64,000 bases of DNA from Ampelomyces quisqualis (Eukaryota; Ascomycota; Dothideomycetes; Pleosporales; Phaeosphaeriaceae): contig JAGTXZ010000020.1 of NCBI GenBank assembly GCA_018398575.1, forward strand, positions 806,001-870,000, written 5' to 3'. The position numbers and the translations under genes were made by a program. This document shows, in pieces, positions 42,032-54,400 of the stretch (position 1 is the stretch's first letter; each line of letters opens with the position of its first letter). The notes below the pieces were generated by a model, which made no database searches, was not told the origin of the DNA, and saw nothing but the letters and a program-made list of their open reading frames with translations.

Positions 42032-44591
42032 TCATCCCACGAGAGCATGCAGCCGACTGTCATGGTGCACATCATCTTCCCGGAAAGGGCGTACTGCATC
42101 TCCAATTGTTATGGTCGGATTTTGCACGGACGGAGACACTACGTCTTTCACTGGCAGGTGGCAGGTGTGCTCTCCAAAGTAAACGCGGCCGTCAAATCGG
42201 CGTGTTTTGGATAGTGTCACAAATGGCTCCTGGTTCCTCTCGGCCGTTTGTTGGTCAATACAAACCATTTGGCATCTTCTACACGCTCCCAGCATCTCGA
42301 AATACTGTTGGCCAATCTGGAGGTAGCGCCAGTCATCTTCCGCATACGGGTCTTCGAGCCCAGGCGGGTAGTCAGGGTTCTCCGCAACCACTATGTTGGC
42401 TCGGAACACCTCTGCTTGCGCCGCCTTGCCGCCCTCCGCTTTGATTAATTCGTTGAGGCGGTTGAGGCTCGACCTTGAAATTGTAAGGATGGGGCTTTCA
42501 TTTGACAGCAATATCGGTTTTGAAACGCAAGCGCCAGGCGTCATGGGAATCGTAACCGGGAAAGCGCCGGGCATCGGCATACCACTAGCATTCTGGTATT
42601 TTTGGAGATGCGCCTTCGAGTGTCTCGTTGAGCCATGCTCGTTGCTAACGGCAGGAAAGCGTGCAAGGTGACAAGCCACACCAAGTGCCTGCGAGAAGAA
42701 GGATGTTATCTCACTTGATTTGTAGGTTTTGGCGCTAACCGTGTCTCCACACACTCTGGTATTTGCGTCCTTGTAGGTGTCCTCATTCTTGAACAATCGC
42801 GGATCTGCTGAAAGTGGCACAGTGACCTCGTGAACAACAGCCGCTTCGCGCAATGCACCAACCAAGTTGATGCGTAGCACACCCTCATCCAAATCTATGC
42901 TGGGGCGAATCAGAGCCATTTTCGGGTAGCGCTTTTGACTCAATGCTGCTCCTGTGCCCTGATGGACGAGGCACCACTCGCGGTCCCATGCCAAACCTTC
43001 TGGTCGCACATCCCAGGCGGCACCGGGCGGTACGCTAAATCCCGCGCAGCTTTTTATAGGATATACCGACAGACTCTCCACGTGCAAACGGCTTTGTGTT
43101 GGATGCTCAAGCTGAGCATTTCTCGTAGGTGATGTGATCGAGGCTTGGCTGTCTTGCACGAAGAACTCGTGTACAAAGGCGACAAACAGCTGCACATCTT
43201 TCAGTGTGCTCATCGCTCCGAGACTCACACGTATCATACCAGTCGGCTTGGCGCGGATGATATCGTTGTCGTTGCCACATCTTTGACCAGCAGAAAAGTT
43301 ATCTCGCATCTCCCACGGCGCCAAACCTAGCGAAGATGCAACCCCACCAGGATTGCAGAGACCACCAGTACGAAGTTGGAGATTGCGGACCGTGGCGAGC
43401 TTTTCAATCTCTGCATTACTGACCCACCCACCGCATTCATTCCTAAGATTGAACGCAACAATTGGCCCCTGAGTCAGTGGGTCTCCGTAGGTGGAAGTGG
43501 GGTCCTTGTACACATGGCATACTTCTGTGCCATTGCCATGTTGTAATGACGACAGACCTTCGTACAGTTTCTTCGCGAGGAAAGTGGTATGAGTCGATAT
43601 GTGCTCTAACGATTCATACAGTTCTCGATGTACGTTCATTGCAGTATCAAGGGCGATGATGCTGTGTATCGGCAAGGTACCATCTTCCAGTCTATCATGG
43701 GTCGAATCTGCCTTCTTAGCATGCCATTGTTCTGTAAGGCATACAACCATTTCGACAGTGCCTCCACCAAAGTAGCGGCGTTTGTCAAAGATGGAGGCCG
43801 ATGCTCGTCTAACAATAAGAGCGCCAAGGTCTGGAAACCCAAATATTTTGTACAAGCTCAAAACGGTGAAGTCCGGCGTTTCGTCAAGGTTGCTCAGGTC
43901 AAGCGGCGAAGTCGATACTAGCGCTGCGGCATCCAACAAGGTGTACATGCCTTCGTTTTTGTTCGTGCGTATGCGGCGAGACCAACCCAAAGGCAAGCGA
44001 CGCCCGTTCATGTTGGATTGAGCAGGGTAGGCAAACAGCCCTGCCCGCCCATGTGTTTTGTCCTGCTGCTCGATCCAGTCGTCGACTTCCGCGTCGGATG
44101 AAAAGCACCGATGCTCAGAGGCGGCCTCGCGTACACCGATCAAGCTGGTGTGTGCATCTCGGTGGTACCCATACCAAAAGCCCTCCTCTTGGTCCCGAAA
44201 TGCATCCATGACCAACTTGATGCCTGCAGTAGCGTTCGCCACAAACACAACGTTAAACTCCCGCGGGTCGGCATGGAAGAATTCCAACAATCGTAATCTG
44301 ATATCTTCAATGCGCCGTGTCGTCAGCTGGGAGGCGTTGGAGGCGGAGTGCGGATTGCCATAGAGGTTCGAGATCATGTCGGTCGAGAAGCGCTCGATCA
44401 ATGATTTGGCGTATAAAGTAGTTCCCGCATGGTCGAGATAGGTGGTGCCTGTCCCGTATATGAGGTTTCTTCTTTGGAGTCGCAAAGGTAAGCTTACCGT
44501 GTAGCATAGGATACTCTCGCGCGCGCATCTCCTCTACGGCATCATTGTAGTCGACATAGGGTGTTTCGTCCATTTTGGATGACTGTGACAT
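42032..44591 (-). CDS. hxB: Molybdenum cofactor sulfurase (MOCOS/HxB type)
   Basis: Two exons (44498-44591 and 42032-44448) with a 49-nt intron give 836 aa, the normal length. Splicing joins EYPMLHGTTYLDHAGTTLYA, the family's N-terminal signature. The N-terminal domain is a class-V aminotransferase/NifS-like fold: the PLP lysine is in FTVLSLYKIFGFPDLGAL (about Lys 232), and the persulfide cysteine is likely in RTGGLCNPGGVASSLG (about Cys 396). A MOSC N-terminal beta-barrel (VESLSVYPIKSCAGF) and MOSC domain (VFRANIVV, FEMLGACRRCQMVCID) complete the protein. It transfers sulfur from cysteine to the Mo ligand of xanthine dehydrogenase and aldehyde-oxidase-type enzymes in the cytosol (family knowledge; hxB in Aspergillus). 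A second Met (residue 7) could also serve as start. Confidence 0.96.
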
Positions 44592-45102
44592 GAATGACGC
44601 CTGTCATCCGTTGTCTTTGAAGAAACAAGCGCAGCCTGGGGAGTCCCGAGAGGAACTCATCTGGTCGCAAGCTTGGTGTTTGCAAGAGTGGGGGATGGCG
44701 AATGGTCGAGTCGCTACTTGATAGAGCAATCGGGGACAGCCGCGGTGCACGGCCACAAAAGACCCGGCGATGGCCGACGAACAGCTTCCGTGCCTAGTGT
44801 TCATGTCGACAACAGTATGTCGTTAGCAGATATTGCCCATCTCAGAATTACGAAAATTGGTCAAGACCAATCATCTATTGATTGTGCGATCAACAAGTGT
44901 TCTACCACAAGCTACACAAGATCATATTTCCGAAGAAACGAGACATATCTTCCATTTCTGTCCGATGTCGCTCCTGATGTGTTCAGACTAGAAAGCATCA
45001 CCTTTTCAACCAGCATGATGCCCGGCCCTGATCTAAAGCCTCATTGTGTAATGTATGCTGTCCATAAGCTCGTCCCTTGCTCCTTGCTCTCCATTGTCAA
45101 GT
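44592..45102. other. Intergenic, no gene seen
   Basis: About 510 bp with the sulfurase promoter and the 3' region of the RRM-like gene. The plus-strand open frame here has no recognisable domain. Confidence 0.45.
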
Positions 45103-46790
45103 CTAATCCTCCTTCTCCACAGCTAGCTTGATGTCAGGCAACAGACCAAAGATGCTACCGGTCAGGTACGAAGCTCGAATCGCAGTCTCTCTTGTATACA
45201 TGTCGATATGTGCCACCTTGGTCCGCTTGATAGGATCCCGATCTGGTAGCATATTGAGCTTCTGACTAAGGAACATCCAATTAGTATAACTTGATCAGTC
45301 CTCCAAGGGGCAATTTCTTACTTACACTTGGTACCGGAGAGGATAGAAGAACTCCCTGAGATCGTCTTCGTCAGCGCCCGCAGCAATATTAGACACAACA
45401 ACTCGACAAGGGAGCCTGGCCAAGTGTTCGGCATCCAAGTAACGGCTTTCATCTCCCAAAGTTTGCTTTATGATAGCATCCAAATCGTCTGTTGCCAGTT
45501 GTACGATCTTGTCCTTCTCTTGACATGCTTCATGACCATCGAGGCCAGAGCTGAATAGATACGTTGTCCAGCTTCGCAGTTGTTCCCAAGGAAGACCTGC
45601 CTTCTCGAGCTGCAGTGCAATGACATACGGACCGATGGCTTTCTCAACACCATCGCTGAATACGTCATTTGATGAATGCACAGTCTTGATTTGCTTAGTA
45701 ATTGACAAGGAATCCGGTGAGAAAGTCTTTGTGTTTGTCAACCTCTCATGCAGCGCCTCAAGCTCCTCATGGACATTTTTCGAATCGCCGTCCTGCGTTT
45801 GCGGTGACTTTTGTGCAACGTCTGCCTGCAGCATCCTCTGGTCATCGCGACTGATAGCGCATGTCCGGGTATCAAGCGTCGCAAACATGGCTTTAAGATC
45901 GTCATCGTCATCACCTTCAGTAGCCGTAACATCTAGGACTGGGAAGCAGCTTTGGATGTCCGCGAGTCGTTGAGCCGGAACAAGTGCCTCTGCCTCGTCG
46001 CCAAAAGTGCTTTGAACCGCCAACGAGGTGTGCCCGAAGTCTGCGAGCATTTGTGCTGCATCGATATCTTCATCGTCGTTGTTTCCGCGAGGGCTGCGTG
46101 GTGCAGGCTGTCCCAAATCTGCCAGCATATCCCTCGCGCCAGCAAATAATTCGTGGCTAGTAACAGATTCAACCTGATCCATTTGCGCAGGTACTGCGGT
46201 TGAGCCGTTCTCGCCAAACCTGCTGACAGTAGCACCACCTTGCTCTAGTTGGGCCGGCATCTTCTTTGGATAATCATCGTCCGAATCGTTCCTTTTGAGT
46301 CCTGAGCGGAAGAGAGGCTTTTTGTCTGATACGTTGTTAATCAAACTTCAGTACATCTCAGATAAGAGGTTTCATGCTCACCCATGACGCTCTCCGACTG
46401 CGAAGATGGAATTCTGAGCCGTCCGGAAATTTTCATGCTAGTTTCTATCTGACTGATCATGCATGTGACACTATCAGTAGAGTCCAGGCTGCCTGATCCT
46501 TCAGCATCAGAAGTCAGCAAAGGAGTGCTCGGCAATGGATCGGATGTTTGATCCTGGACGGTCGGTGGTAGAGGGTACTTTGAGGTGGCTCGTCGCTGTA
46601 GCTCGGAGTGACTGCACTGCGAAGCCTTGATCAACGTGTCGGTAATGCTAGCCAACTGTTTTTTAAGCAAGCCTGTCCCCATGTCAGAAGGCGCTCTCGC
46701 ACGACCATCCAAGGCAGCAGCTACATCTGCGCGTCCGTTCGGTGCACGCCGCCGGAAAAGAGCCCTGTTGCGTCGCATGTTTAGCGCCAT
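45103..46790 (-). CDS. Hypothetical protein with a C-terminal RRM-like domain
   Basis: Three exons (46382-46790, 45326-46325, 45103-45265), introns 56 and 60 nt, give 523 aa. The ATG at 46790 (MALNMRRNRALFRRRAPN) is the first in frame; the upstream open frame begins only with GTG. About 400 residues are low complexity and acidic. They contain two related units, RDMLADLGQPA and AQMLADFGHTS, and the acidic cluster TEGDDDDDLKAMFATLD. A helical part follows (GPYVIALQLEKAGLPWEQLR). The last 80 residues resemble one RNA recognition motif: RNP2-like CRVVVSNIAAGADEDDLREF, then, across intron 2, KVAHIDMYTRETAIRASYLT in the RNP1 position. RNP1 aromatic residues are mostly missing, so RNA binding is uncertain. 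Intron 2 could alternatively use a GTGTAA donor, which would change two residues. Confidence 0.68.
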
Positions 46791-47271
46791 TGAACAAGTC
46801 GAGCTGAGCGAGCCTACCCGAGCAAAAGCTTGCCCGAATGTCGTTGAATCCAGGAGCCAATGGTCTCTACTGTGGGACAAGCAATTGAGTGTTTCCAAGT
46901 TGCGGTGACGGAGCGGTGGATTGAATCGGTCTGGAGCTGGCCGGGAAGAGGTAGCCGCGGTCACGACGGCAACGGTGACGCAACAAACAAATGCCGCAGT
47001 CTTCCACGCAAGAAAATCTTCAGAACAGAGGGAGAAGTTCGGGGAAGTTCAAAGCCAGTATACGACTATCTAGTGATGCACAGCTACATCCTTGAAGCTC
47101 ATGCGTACGTAGATAGTGTAATTTACAACGAGCACGCGACCTCATAGATGCCAGGATCCATCTCTTCAAACGGTCGATGGGGGACAGGGAATAAAAAGAA
47201 ATTATACCGACCCAACATGGCAGAGGGCGAACTACGCTCTCCACGCAAGAGAACATTCCGCTCAGCGCTCC
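46791..47271. other. Intergenic, no gene seen
   Basis: About 480 bp holding the RRM-like gene promoter and the SHR3 3' region. No recognisable feature. Confidence 0.45.
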
Positions 47272-47966
47272 TTATTGCTTCTTCTTGCCCGCAGCCTTCT
47301 TCTCCCCTTCCTGCTTCTCAATCTGCTCCATCTCCTTCTCTTCGGCGCGCTTTGCGTACCACTGACCTGCCTGCAACACCAGCACACCCACGAGTACCAG
47401 CGCCAAGATGGTGTTGCTCGCCGCATAGACCCTCAACGTGTCCTCCCTGCTGATGAAGTCCTCTCCATCCTGCAGCTCAATCTTCTCGCCCACGGCAGCC
47501 GCAGCGTCCAGGTTTCCGTATATGCCGGCCGTCACAACCCTGAAGCCCTTGACGATGTTGGTGAGGTACACGGTTATGCCGGCCATGTAGAGGACGAGGG
47601 ACGCGCCATCGAAGAGCATGTTCGATTCGGAGGCTTTGAAGAGCTTGACCAGGAAGCCGAGGAGGCCGGTGCCGATGACAATGTTGAGGATGCGCGAGAT
47701 GACGGCTGGTGAGGCGTAGAGGAATTGGATGTGGTCCTCGAGGATTTTAAAGTAAGTGTCACGGCCTTCCGGGGGCGCCGTCCAGAGCACATTGTAGTCG
47801 TAAGGCAGGCCTGCGAAGAGAATGCCGAGGAAGAAGCATGTCGCTTGTTGCTTTGTCAGTTTTGATCTCGGTGCGGTGTCGCGCGGCAGCCTTGCGGCAG
47901 GCGCGTGTGGACTGCTGGGTACGTACGTCCTACGACCATGAACTGGGCAAAGTTGTTTCCCCCCAT
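47272..47966 (-). CDS. SHR3: Shr3-like ER chaperone for amino-acid permeases
   Basis: Two exons (47927-47966 and 47272-47843) with an 83-nt intron give 203 aa. Exon 1 is only 40 nt: MGGNNFAQFMVVG, split before the family motif. Using the GTACGT donor and the CAACAAG acceptor rebuilds VVGPTCFFLGILFAGLPYDY, the Shr3 signature. A continuous frame through the intron gives a longer but non-family N-terminus and is rejected. Four membrane segments follow, with FLYASPAVISRILNIVIGTG and ASLVLYMAGITVYLTNIVKG. The C-terminal tail is Lys/Glu-rich and ends KKAAGKKKQ, a basic ER-type tail. Shr3 sits in the ER and helps amino-acid permeases fold and enter COPII vesicles (family knowledge). Confidence 0.93.
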
Positions 47967-48596
47967 CGTGGGCGATTCTAATACCGAGTGCGTGAAAAGT
48001 CGCTGAAGTGCACAAAGATCACAGAGAGAATGTGAGAGCAAGGATGCGACAGGAGCAAGCTGTGCGCAAGATGATTGCTTATCGGCCGAGCGCGATGGTT
48101 CAGCAGGTAAAGGCAAGATGCGGTAGTCCCGATTCAGGAAGGTGGAGGCATTGATGGCTTGAGGAGGCGAAATCGACCAGAATGTGTATACTGGAGGTGT
48201 GCAACTGCTATACACTGGGGGCTGGGGACAGCTTCACAGAGTATCGTTGGAGCTGCCACGCTTCGGAGACGACCCCGCAGCTCCCGGTGGTCATGTCGGG
48301 TTGCATTGCGAACCACACTTCGACGCGCTCGGCAACCCACATGTGCAGCCTTGTTGGAGCGATAGCTGAAGCATGCTCAATGCTGTTACTAACTATTCTC
48401 TCTTGTGCGATTACATCAACCGTGCGAGGGGTTCCCATGCTCAAACGCTCCCATGTTCACAGTTGCATTTTGACGACTACCCACTCTCGACCACTCTTTG
48501 CGGCTGATCATAACACAATACTTGACCATGGACTCGACCAAGTCTGCAACGCCTCATGCGCCATCTCCAAGTATCAGCACTGCTCCATCGTGTAGC
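47967..48596. other. Intergenic, no gene seen
   Basis: About 630 bp between the SHR3 start and the MCM7 stop. No recognisable gene. Confidence 0.45.
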
Positions 48597-51229
48597 TTAA
48601 AAGTCCTCGTCATCCATGTCCAGGTCATCATTACCGGCTTCGATAAATACCAACCGCGTGCCCTCTCCGGTAGTTTGCCAGACCTGTATGTTGTCAGAAA
48701 CGACATCCACCGAATACCTCTGGTGGGGACACTTACATCTAGCATAGCATATTCGTCAATGGCCTGCTCAAACTGATCGGCCGTGAAGCCCTTGGCCAAT
48801 ACTCGCTCCCTAACTCTGCGGAGATCCAGTTCACCGCGTGTGCCGTCACCAACTGCAGCAGCTCCACTGGCCTCCATCGTCTTGACGAGGTGATAGATCT
48901 TGCTGCTAGGAGTGTGGTCGTCCCGACGGTTTTCGTCAGCGTACAAACTGGCTTTGCTTACTTCAGTCAGACGCAAAGCTTCGTCAACGTCCTCGGAAAT
49001 GACCTCCTCGGCGAAACGTAGGCGAGCCAGAGCTTGTGCCAGACGCAGAACGCCAAGTAGTGTACGAGGTGAAGTATGTGTGAAAGCCTTCTTGGAGCCC
49101 TCGTCACGCTTCTGCTGTTGGCGCATGCGTACATATGCGCCCACCATGTAATCCGAGACTTCCTTGGGAACAGTTGGTCGGAATGACCGTGCTCGAGCGA
49201 CCCATTGTCGAACCTCAGCCGGGCTGAATACAATGCCTCCTTCAGCTTCAGGGTGCTTGTTATGCATGTGGACATGCGTAACGTGGCGCGCCAGCTCTTC
49301 GTCAGAGTCTCGCGCCGGGGTATCAAGAATAAGAAAAAGAACGTCGAAACGCGACAAGAGCGCAGCAGGAAGATTGATGTTCTCCACAGGAGATATGCGA
49401 GGATTATAACGACCATACAAAGGATTGGCTGCGGCGAGGATGGAAGTGCGGGCGTTGAGCGTCGTCGTGATACCAGCTTTGCTGATCGAGATGGTCTGCT
49501 GCTCCATGACTTCGTGAATGGCAGTTCGGTCGCCGTCGTCCATTTTGTCGAACTCGTCGATACAACACATGCCGTTGTCAGCCAAGACAAGAGCTCCTCC
49601 TTCAAGAACCATTTCATCGGTGACCGGATCGCGCATAACAGCAGCAGTAAGACCGACACCACTACTACCACGACCAGTGGTGTAGACTCCGCGAGGAGCA
49701 ACTTTGGTGATGTATTTGAGCAGCTGGGACTTGGCCACACCCGGGTCACCCATCAAGCAAACGTTGATGTCTCCACGAATACGCATGCCATCGCCAACTT
49801 CCTTGGTAACTCCACCAATCAGCTGGAGAAGAAGTGCCTTCTTCACGTCGACGTGACCGAAGATCTCAGGGGCAATGGACCGCGACAGGTACTCGTAAAG
49901 TTGACCGGTCCTTTCCAACTCGTTCATCCGCCTCAAAGTTGGCTGGGCTAGAACAATGTCATCGTACGCCTTCTTGTGTTGCATGACATGCTGTGCCTCC
50001 AGGTAGGTGTCGGTAAGCAGGCCAGCTCGAATGGCCTTGAAGCCGGTGTAAGGGGTAGGCAGGAAGATACCGGCGACGTCGGCGACATCGCCCGGGTTGA
50101 TCTGGCGCACTAGCGCACCATGGCAGTGAATGGTAAGTTGCCTAGGAATGTGGCCAACGGGTACCTGATCAGCCATCTCCTGAATCTTGACCTCCTGGAA
50201 CGGGAGGAACTTGGATGCGCGAGTAGACAAGAACAATTGGCCTTTAGTCTTGTTGTTTTTGCAGTCTTCCGATGGGCATTCTACGAGCGGTGTGAACTGC
50301 TTTGTCGTCACGGGCTGGAAGACTTCACTTCCACACCTGTCGCAGGAGTAGGCGTTGACCTGTACGGCAGGCTTGACGTCGGAGACCCTCGTCGCAATAC
50401 CGCGAACTGTGATGAGGTGACCGAGATGCTCTCCTCGAACATTGCGTACGGCCAAAGCCTTCATGCTTCGTTGGCTGCTGGAACCGGATGGGATCCTAGG
50501 CTTGAAGTTGAGCGTATACCGCCGCGTCAGTGCTGCCGGGAACAATGATTCTGGTGCAGCCTGTGCGCTGTCGTCGATGCCCTGCAGCTCCTGCATTCTG
50601 TCGTTGCGCTTCGAACGCTGTGTCATAATCACGTCCAAGACGTCGTCCTTGAAGCTATCACGGGTGAGTTTCCTGCTTCCTCAGAGCAACGCGGCCAACG
50701 TACTTCAAGTCCCGGGTTGGCGGCGGTAGACACTTGTCGACGGCGCGCGAGAATATGTCAATGTAGTGGTGCGCGTTGCGCTCGATGGACTCGATCAGCT
50801 TGTAGTTGTGCTCGTCGTCTGAGGAGGCTCTCTCGTACTGCTTCTCATCAGCCCCTCGGCCCCTTGCAACGCGCACCGCGCCCGCGCCTACTCACCGCCT
50901 CCACGTCGTTCAGATCTATGACGACTTCGTCTCGCTCGCGGTTGGATATTTCTTGCAGCACGTCCATGTACTTGAGCTTTTGCTTGTTGCCGCGAGACGG
51001 TGCTCCGTTGGGCGCATCGTCGGCGTACTCTGGATCGTCGTCGGTTGCGCCCAGGCTGAGGCCTTCGAGTTGGTCGGCGGCTTCGGTGGACGAGGACTTG
51101 AAGTGCTGGAGGAAGTCGACAAAGGCAGCTATGGGCCATCAGCCAAGGCCGTGCATGTGGTTGCGACGCTGTGTACAAACCCTCCTGCTCGTCGTAATTG
51201 ACCGGCGCGCTCGTGGTAAGAAGCGCCAT
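48597..51229 (-). CDS. MCM7: MCM7 replicative helicase subunit
   Basis: Five exons (51181-51229, 50896-51128, 50704-50837, 48737-50654, 48597-48683), introns 49-58 nt, close into 806 aa. The N-terminus MALLTTSAPVNYDEQEAAFV matches fungal Mcm7. Intron 2 has two frame-keeping acceptors; the CAG at 50838 gives DVEAYERASSDDEHNYK, which fits best. The zinc-binding cysteines are 243, 246, 265 and 270 (SCDRCGSE, ECPSEDC). The ATPase core has Walker A GDPGVAKS (441-448), Walker B CIDEFD (503-508) and the arginine finger SRFD (573-576). The last intron restores the C-terminal YAMLDVWQTTGEGTRLVF and an acidic tail. Mcm7 is part of the Mcm2-7 ring loaded at origins and unwinds DNA in the CMG helicase (family knowledge). 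It is divergent from PEX1. Confidence 0.97.
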
Positions 51230-51490
51230 TGCTGCTCACGCTATAGTCGTGGGGTGTGTGTGAATCGTAGGCGTGCAAGTTGTTTGGTGTTTTGGGCGCG
51301 GGGAGGGTCGCGTTGCAGCGCGTCGAGCGCGTTTTGCTGCGGCTGCGCCATTGGCTGCCGTCCGCTTGCCCGTTCTGCGCCGACCACCTCGGCTTCGAGC
51401 GCACGCTGCAGCATTCACCCTCAAGATGCCGTAGCTACACATCCCCTCTGCCTCTCTCCCCCCTCTGCCCCCCCTCTCCCCCGCATCGCC
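51230..51490. promoter_or_regulatory. Shared divergent promoter MCM7 / PEX1
   Basis: This 261-bp gap separates the two start codons. It is GC-rich with a strongly C/T-rich stretch on the plus strand (about 51440-51482) just before the PEX1 ATG. No MluI-type ACGCGT site is seen. Confidence 0.5.
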
Positions 51491-54400
51491 ATGCCGCCGA
51501 AGAAGGCTGCGGGAAATTTGGTGCAGGCCGAGGTCGCATTGAAGCCGTCGCTCAAGAACTGTCTTGCCAATCTGCCCTCCTCGCTCGTCTCCGTGCTGGT
51601 GAATGCGAACGCGGTAGGTATTGCTGCCCAAGCCACGTGATGCATCGTTGACCCGGCCCCAGGTCGCGCAAAACGTCGTCGTCGAACTCTGCTACCGCCA
51701 GCCCCCACCGCCCGGCGCGTCCGACGCCCGAAATGCCGCGCCCCAGAAGTCGGTGTTTGTGGGCTGGACGGGCATGCAAAGCCAAGGGCGGGTTGCGCCT
51801 GTCGTGGGACGAGACGGGCTGCGGGGCCACCAGCCCACCAGCCAGCAAGACATGGCCGCCGTCGAGGTGGACGCAACATTTGCGCGGCTGATCGGCCTCA
51901 CCGAGGGCCAGAAAGTGGGCATCCTGCTGCATCTAGACCCTCCCCAGGCGCACACCATCAACATCGAGCCGCTGACTCCTGTCGACTGGGAAATGATAGA
52001 GCTCCACGCCCAGTTCCTAGAACTCAACTTTCTGTCCCAAATCCGCGCGCTGCCCAACCCGCAAGCCCAGGCGCCGCATCCTCTGACGCTGCACCTCTCT
52101 CCGACCACGACCGCGAACATCACCGTCACTTCCCTTGCGCCTGCCCCGCCGGCTACATGCCTCTTCGTCAAGATCTCGCCCGATGCCGAAGTCATCGTTG
52201 CGCCCAAAACTCGCCAGAAGGAGCGCAGTTCGACTCGCGAAAGCAGGAGCGTGGGGGGTGCTTCTAGGAAAAGCGGAAAGAGCACCGCAAGCACGGTCAG
52301 GCGGCGCAGTGGTCGTGACGACACTCCAACCAAGGGCGCCGTGTTTCTCCGAGGTCTTGACCGCTGCGTCGCTCAGGAGTGGTTTGACGAACAAGAGGAC
52401 GCCGATGCTGACGGCCTCAAGGTGTGGGTAGACAAGGACGTCCTGCTCACCAAGGAACTCCGCGGAGCTTCGTGGGTCTCGGTGGCCATAATCAAGCCTG
52501 CAGGGCTGCAAGAGCCCGTGGACATGTCCAAAGAACAAGAGCAAGAGAAGCCTGCCACTCGAGTGATTGCGCGCATCATGGCTTGGCAGGACGCACCTGA
52601 CAGTCGTCACGTTGCGCTTTCGACGGATCTTTGCAGAGTACTCGGCTTCGAGGGCTTCGTGGGGGGACTGGTTCGCATTGAGGGCGCGCCATCGCAAACC
52701 GCCAAACCTTCAGCAATCAAGCCGACCGGCTCAAAGGAGTCCAAAGAGGCAGTCGTGAAGACTGTCAAGATCATCCCTTTCGCGACTGCTGCGTCGCAGA
52801 GCAATGCTGCGCTACGATTCGGTGGCGAGTCGAAGCAAGAACAGGAGGACGCTCTGCAAAAGATCAAGACTATCTACGGCAAGAAAAGTGGTCTCTTAGA
52901 CGGGCCCATCACGGATGGTATGGTACTACCGCCGCTCAAGGACGCCGAGCTTGCATGGCAAGGAGGTCTTGTCAGATTCGATCCACCGCAACCATCATCT
53001 GGACCATCGTGGGTCCTGTTCCCGGAGCGCAAACCACCCGTCGAGCTGAGCCAGGAAATCTCGACACCATCCAGCTGGTCCAGGGGATGGAAACAGGGCG
53101 AGCCTCTGTTGGAGATTCCACCAAACCTTGTTGGAATCGATCCTCTAATTCAACAGCTGCGATCGCATCTTACTCACAATTCCTCCGTACTCTTGACTGG
53201 TGGCCTCGGGGCTGGTAAGTCGCAATGCGCTCAGCTGCTTGCCCACCAACTTCGAACAGAGTATCTCTTCAACGTGGTCTACTTCCCTTGTAGCAAACTT
53301 GTCACGGACGAAACGAGGGTTGCAACAATCAAGGAGACTTTAAACCGCTTGTTTGCATCCGCTGCTTGGGGTGCGAGATCTGGCGGAAACGCAGTCGTGG
53401 TCCTTGATGACCTAGACAAACTTTGTCCAGTCGAGACTGAGCTGCAAGTCGGCAATGAGAATGGGCGCAGTCGCCAAGTCAGTGAATGTCTCATCTCTAT
53501 CGTTCGGCAATACTGCTCTATGGACTCCAGTGTTGTACTTTTGGCTACTGCACAAGGCAAAGAATCTCTCAATAATGTGATTGTTGGCGGTCACATCGTG
53601 CGAGAACTCGTCAGCCTAAAGGCACCGAATAAAGACGGCAGGCGAAAGGTACTTGAAATGCTAGCCCACAAAGACGCGAAGCCCCAATCCTCAGGGACAG
53701 ACCAGCTGAACGGGCACGCGTTCCCTTCGTCTCCGTCAAACAGCCGACCAAGTACCTCTCACCGCAGTGTGCCAAGCAGTGGAAGCATACAAGTCAAAGA
53801 GCGGGAAGAATTCAGCTTTGTCGTAGAGTCCACAATCGACTTTCTCGATCTTGCTGGCCAGACAGACGGTTACATGCCAGGCGATCTTGTTCTACTGACT
53901 TCTCGCGCACGCAACGAAGCTCTCATCCGCTCCATCACCTCTACCTCGAGCATGACATCTTTGACACGGGATGACTATATTTCCGCACTAACAGGCTTCA
54001 CGCCTGCCTCACTGCGAAATGTCACATTGCAGACTTCGACGACGAAATGGGACTCCATTGGTGGTCTACATTCCACTCGACAGACGCTTCTCGAAACACT
54101 ACAGTATCCGACGACTTATGCTCCTATCTTCGCTCAATGTCCTCTACGACTACGGTCTGGATTGCTTCTCTTTGGATACCCTGGCTGCGGCAAGACGCTG
54201 CTCGCATCCGCGGTCGCTGGAGAATGTGGTCTCAATTTCATCTCAGTCAAGGGTCCTGAAATTCTCAACAAGTACATTGGTGCATCTGAGAAGTCAGTTC
54301 GCGATCTGTTCGAGCGAGCAGAAGCAGCTAGACCTTGCGTGCTCTTCTTCGATGAGTTTGATTCAATCGCACCGAAGCGTGGCCATGACAGCACCGGCGT

